The position numbers and the translations under genes are program-made. Of a stretch of DNA of 6,886 nucleotides, positions 4,721-6,886 are shown in pieces; the first letter of the stretch is position 1; every line of letters starts with the position of its first letter. Below the pieces are notes generated by a model that was not told where the DNA came from, searched no databases, and saw nothing but the letters and a program-made list of their open reading frames with translations. The stretch comes from JAFGQJ01 sp964495755 (GTDB lineage: Bacteria; Spirochaetota; Spirochaetia; SZUA-6; DRHE01). The stretch spans positions 1 to 6,886 of the forward strand of contig CAZBXU010000179.1 in the NCBI GenBank assembly GCA_964495755.1. Reading direction: 5' to 3'.

Positions 4721-6503
4721 CAGAGTCCTCCTTTTTTGAAAGATCAGACTGACCTCGCCAATTTATTAAGGCCTGAATATAATGCTCTCCTTTAGGTCGT
4801 TCCCGACGCCATGCACTAGGTACATCCGGATCATCTCCCACGGGTTTAGCCACCGCCTTGTAAAACTGGATGCGGGATGGAATTGGCATCGCCTCACCAA
4901 TTACCAGTCCCTCACCAGTACGCAGAGAGGGAAGTATGGCCGAGAGTGTGCCAAGGTCATCTGGCATTGCGGCTTCCACTTTCGAGCGGTCTTGTGTGTT
5001 AGTCAATCGCAGAGCAATCATTGTCCCGCATTGGCTCAGGACCATACTCTCTATCTCTACGGGTCGTTGAGTCACCACACAGAGTCCGACTCCGTATTTG
5101 CGACCCTCCTTAGCAATTTTTGAAACGGTCCTATGGGCGGGGCTCTCTCCACCTTCTGGGAGGAAAAGGTGGGCTTCTTCTAAAATAACAAGCAATGGTT
5201 GCTTTCGTCCGCTGATAGGGAGTTCCAAGGCCCAAAACAACATATCATAGACGATTCTGAGTAATGTTCCCACTATCGTGGACAATACTTCTGATGGCAG
5301 ACCCGAAACATCCAGTACTGTAATGGGCCGGTCGTGCCCAACCCATGATTCCACCATCGTATTCAAATCTCCTTTGATTCTCCCTTCGAGATCTGGAATA
5401 AGTTGGTCGCCTGGCTCAAAAAGAAAACTGAACCTAGAATCAAGTAAGCGGCTTTTCATTAATTCAAGCTGCTTCGTTATTCTTCGTGGACTCGGATTTA
5501 AGAAAGGGGGTGTGGTGCCAAGACCTGCTGAAGGATACTCGTTAGGCAAAAGTCTCTCTGGATCGCCCGGTGTTTTCACAGCACACAAATCTTCACCACC
5601 ACGTTGATTGAAAGTTTGTCTTTCGAAGTCGTCAAGATCAAACCATAATTGTTTGATGCTGAAGGGTATTGGAGAATCAGTTGTTATAGTTGTATCTGGA
5701 GGTGGGGATGCCAGATGTTTAGCTGCATCCTTCTTTCGTTCGATTATTATATCGCGTATCGCAGATTCGGGAGCTGGCTGCATGTCGCCAAGAGCAATCT
5801 CTTTCAGTTCATCAAAAGGGAGAGCCCAAAAGGGCACGTAAAGTGGAAGTTCGTTTTTCCCTTCCTTTGGATTAACCTTGAAAACATAACCATGTTCTCC
5901 AATTGCCGAGCCATATTCACCATGAGGGTCAATAACAAGTACCCTGGCAGATTGATAGTCATGGCCTGCAATAGCCCCAAGGAGTACAGCGACTAAATTT
6001 GTTTTCCCAGCTCCGGTGGATCCCACAATAGCGCTATGGCGAGTAACCAGTGGGCCTAAATCAAGTCTGCCTATAATACCGGATGATGCAGCGATATGCC
6101 CCACAGTGACAGCCCGTTCCACATCAGTGGCTCTATATATTACATTTATGTCGTGTAGGGTTACTAAGTGGACTTCGTCGCCAATGGTTGGGTATTGGCT
6201 TACCCCCCTTTGGAAATAATCCCCTACTGCCTCACCAAAGAGTGTCATAGAGATCCAGTTCCGGCCCAGGGGTGATTCTAAAGCTTCTGCCTGGGGTGCA
6301 GCCGCAGACCCTACTAAGGTGCAAACCGCGTATAATTGAGTGTAACCTAATGGAACACGGAGAAAAGCGCCAATCTGGCCGATACGATAGGACTGCCCGC
6401 TAACCATTACTAGCGTGGGCAATTGATCTTTCAATCGAACTGTTACGACCGCGCCTTTAACAGAATCAACATGGCCCACAAAAGTCGAATCCGATATACT
6501 CAT
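4713..6503 (-). CDS. herA: HerA-type hexameric DNA translocase/ATPase of a SIR2-HerA system
   Basis: Complete 596-aa HerA/FtsK-superfamily ATPase. Residues 1-90 form a beta-rich HAS-barrel-like N-terminus. Walker A GSTGAGKT is at 161-168, IDPHGEYG at 191-198, Walker B LLVILEEAH at 437-445 with Glu442/Glu443, the typical HerA stretch SKIAKEGRKYGVG at 461-473 and TQRP at 478-481. Everything needed for ATP hydrolysis looks present. About residues 240-345 is a charged, proline-containing stretch without clear motifs. HerA rings move on DNA; archaeal HerA works with NurA, whereas in SIR2-HerA defence (Nezha) the ring associates with a SIR2 NADase that depletes NAD+ on infection. The ATG at 6503 overlaps the SIR2 stop as ATGA. 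The nearest good SD (GAGGAG) is about 18 nt away, so translation probably depends on coupling. The 3' end overlaps the KTSC gene by 8 nt. No NurA is present. Confidence 0.92.
   Translation of the reverse strand: MSISDSTFVGHVDSVKGAVVTVRLKDQLPTLVMVSGQSYRIGQIGAFLRVPLGYTQLYAVCTLVGSAAAPQAEALESPLGRNWISMTLFGEAVGDYFQRGVSQYPTIGDEVHLVTLHDINVIYRATDVERAVTVGHIAASSGIIGRLDLGPLVTRHSAIVGSTGAGKTNLVAVLLGAIAGHDYQSARVLVIDPHGEYGSAIGEHGYVFKVNPKEGKNELPLYVPFWALPFDELKEIALGDMQPAPESAIRDIIIERKKDAAKHLASPPPDTTITTDSPIPFSIKQLWFDLDDFERQTFNQRGGEDLCAVKTPGDPERLLPNEYPSAGLGTTPPFLNPSPRRITKQLELMKSRLLDSRFSFLFEPGDQLIPDLEGRIKGDLNTMVESWVGHDRPITVLDVSGLPSEVLSTIVGTLLRIVYDMLFWALELPISGRKQPLLVILEEAHLFLPEGGESPAHRTVSKIAKEGRKYGVGLCVVTQRPVEIESMVLSQCGTMIALRLTNTQDRSKVEAAMPDDLGTLSAILPSLRTGEGLVIGEAMPIPSRIQFYKAVAKPVGDDPDVPSAWRRERPKGEHYIQALINWRGQSDLSKKEDSDG
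4727..4734 (-). promoter_or_regulatory. Strong ribosome binding site of the KTSC gene
   Basis: AAAGGAGG on the minus strand, 6 nt before the KTSC ATG and embedded in the last codons of herA. A site this good implies that KTSC is made at a level not limited by coupling to HerA, in contrast to herA itself, which has no good SD at normal distance. Confidence 0.75.
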
Positions 6504-6886
6504 GGCTTTTTCTCAGCTCTACTCCTCATGGTATTAAGGAACTGACAGAACCAATTAAAATCACCCAAACGCATTTGACCAATCCGGGAGCCAGCGTTAG
6601 GGTCAACATCAACGCCCTCAGTTTCCTCCCAAGCATTACTATCAAAGGCAAGATCCATAAATGCACTGGTCGAATTGTCTACAGGATTCAATAAATGCCA
6701 TGTCCCCCACTTTCCAGAAATGACACCAGCATTAGGTCCAACAACATTCAAGTTCGTTCGAGATAGAGCCCATTTCACTATAGGTGTGTCTTGCGATAGC
6801 TCTCCGTGTTGCAGAGAAATTACGTTTGCTGTAGGTTGGTTATCCAAAACGCTGAAAATAAGTGAGTTGATGTGGTCATCGCTAAA
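6500..6886 (-). CDS. SIR2-like protein of a SIR2-HerA system (C-terminal part, cut by window edge)
   Basis: The frame is open to the window edge, giving 128 residues up to TGA at 6502-6500; the TTG at 6847 should not be taken as a start. The first visible residues, FSDDHINSLIFSVLDNQP, match the late SIR2_2 (SIR2-like) motif, usually GYSF-x-DDHIN, which closes the Rossmann NAD-binding domain. After it comes a region of about 100 residues with GVISGKWGTWHLLNP and a C-terminal helix FNWFCQFLNTMRSRAEK, perhaps used for oligomerisation or HerA contact. The catalytic Asn/His residues lie off-window and cannot be checked. Family members are NADases that trigger abortive infection. The ATGA overlap with HerA supports a SIR2-HerA operon. 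Some uncertainty remains because only a short part of the SIR2 fold is visible. Confidence 0.75.
   Translation of the reverse strand, partial: FSDDHINSLIFSVLDNQPTANVISLQHGELSQDTPIVKWALSRTNLNVVGPNAGVISGKWGTWHLLNPVDNSTSAFMDLAFDSNAWEETEGVDVDPNAGSRIGQMRLGDFNWFCQFLNTMRSRAEKKP

Noticed and set aside
6500..6847. A complete 115-aa protein starting at the TTG at 6847
   Set aside because: The frame stays open to the window edge and the residues before the TTG (FSDDHINSLIFSV) carry the SIR2-like motif, so this is the end of a longer protein.

Overview
The window looks like part of a bacterial defence island on a draft scaffold. Every credible gene is on the minus strand, so the region reads from high to low coordinates. 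GC looks moderate by eye. Starts are mostly ATG with purine-rich Shine-Dalgarno (SD) sequences. Nothing fixes the taxon. A run of 10 Ns at 2702-2711 is a scaffold gap, so the link between the two halves rests on scaffolding.

Layout in reading order: (1) 6886-6500, the C-terminal part of a SIR2-like protein cut by the window edge. (2) 6503-4713, a complete HerA-type hexameric ATPase that overlaps the SIR2 stop by 4 nt. Together they form a SIR2-HerA pair, a known anti-phage arrangement (Nezha type). (3) 4720-4508, a 70-aa KTSC-domain protein overlapping the HerA end by 8 nt, with a very strong SD inside herA; it looks like a third cistron of the same operon. (4) 4507-4290, a 218-bp spacer with two possible mini-ORFs, one overlapping the next gene by ATGA. 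(5) 4289-2811, an intact TM0106-type nuclease with a RecB/Cas4-like domain and Fe-S cysteines, a helix-hairpin-helix-like stretch and a DEDD RNase-H-like exonuclease domain. (6) 2810-2495, an intergenic region holding the N gap, a perfect 14-bp palindrome and two candidate promoters. (7) 2494-539, a complete OLD-family ATPase/TOPRIM nuclease with a long coiled-coil insertion. (8) 538-60, 479 bp without a convincing gene, holding a stem-loop, an imperfect direct repeat, a perfect 16-bp palindrome and a candidate promoter. (9) 59-1, the first 19 codons of what looks like an SbcD/Mre11-like metallophosphoesterase.

Working model (inference): SIR2 depletes NAD+ and is assembled on or regulated by HerA; KTSC is a candidate accessory or regulatory subunit. 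The TM0106 nuclease, the OLD nuclease and the Mre11-like phosphoesterase would be separate DNA-processing defence modules. The least described part is the SIR2-HerA-KTSC coupling, possibly extended by the TM0106 nuclease.
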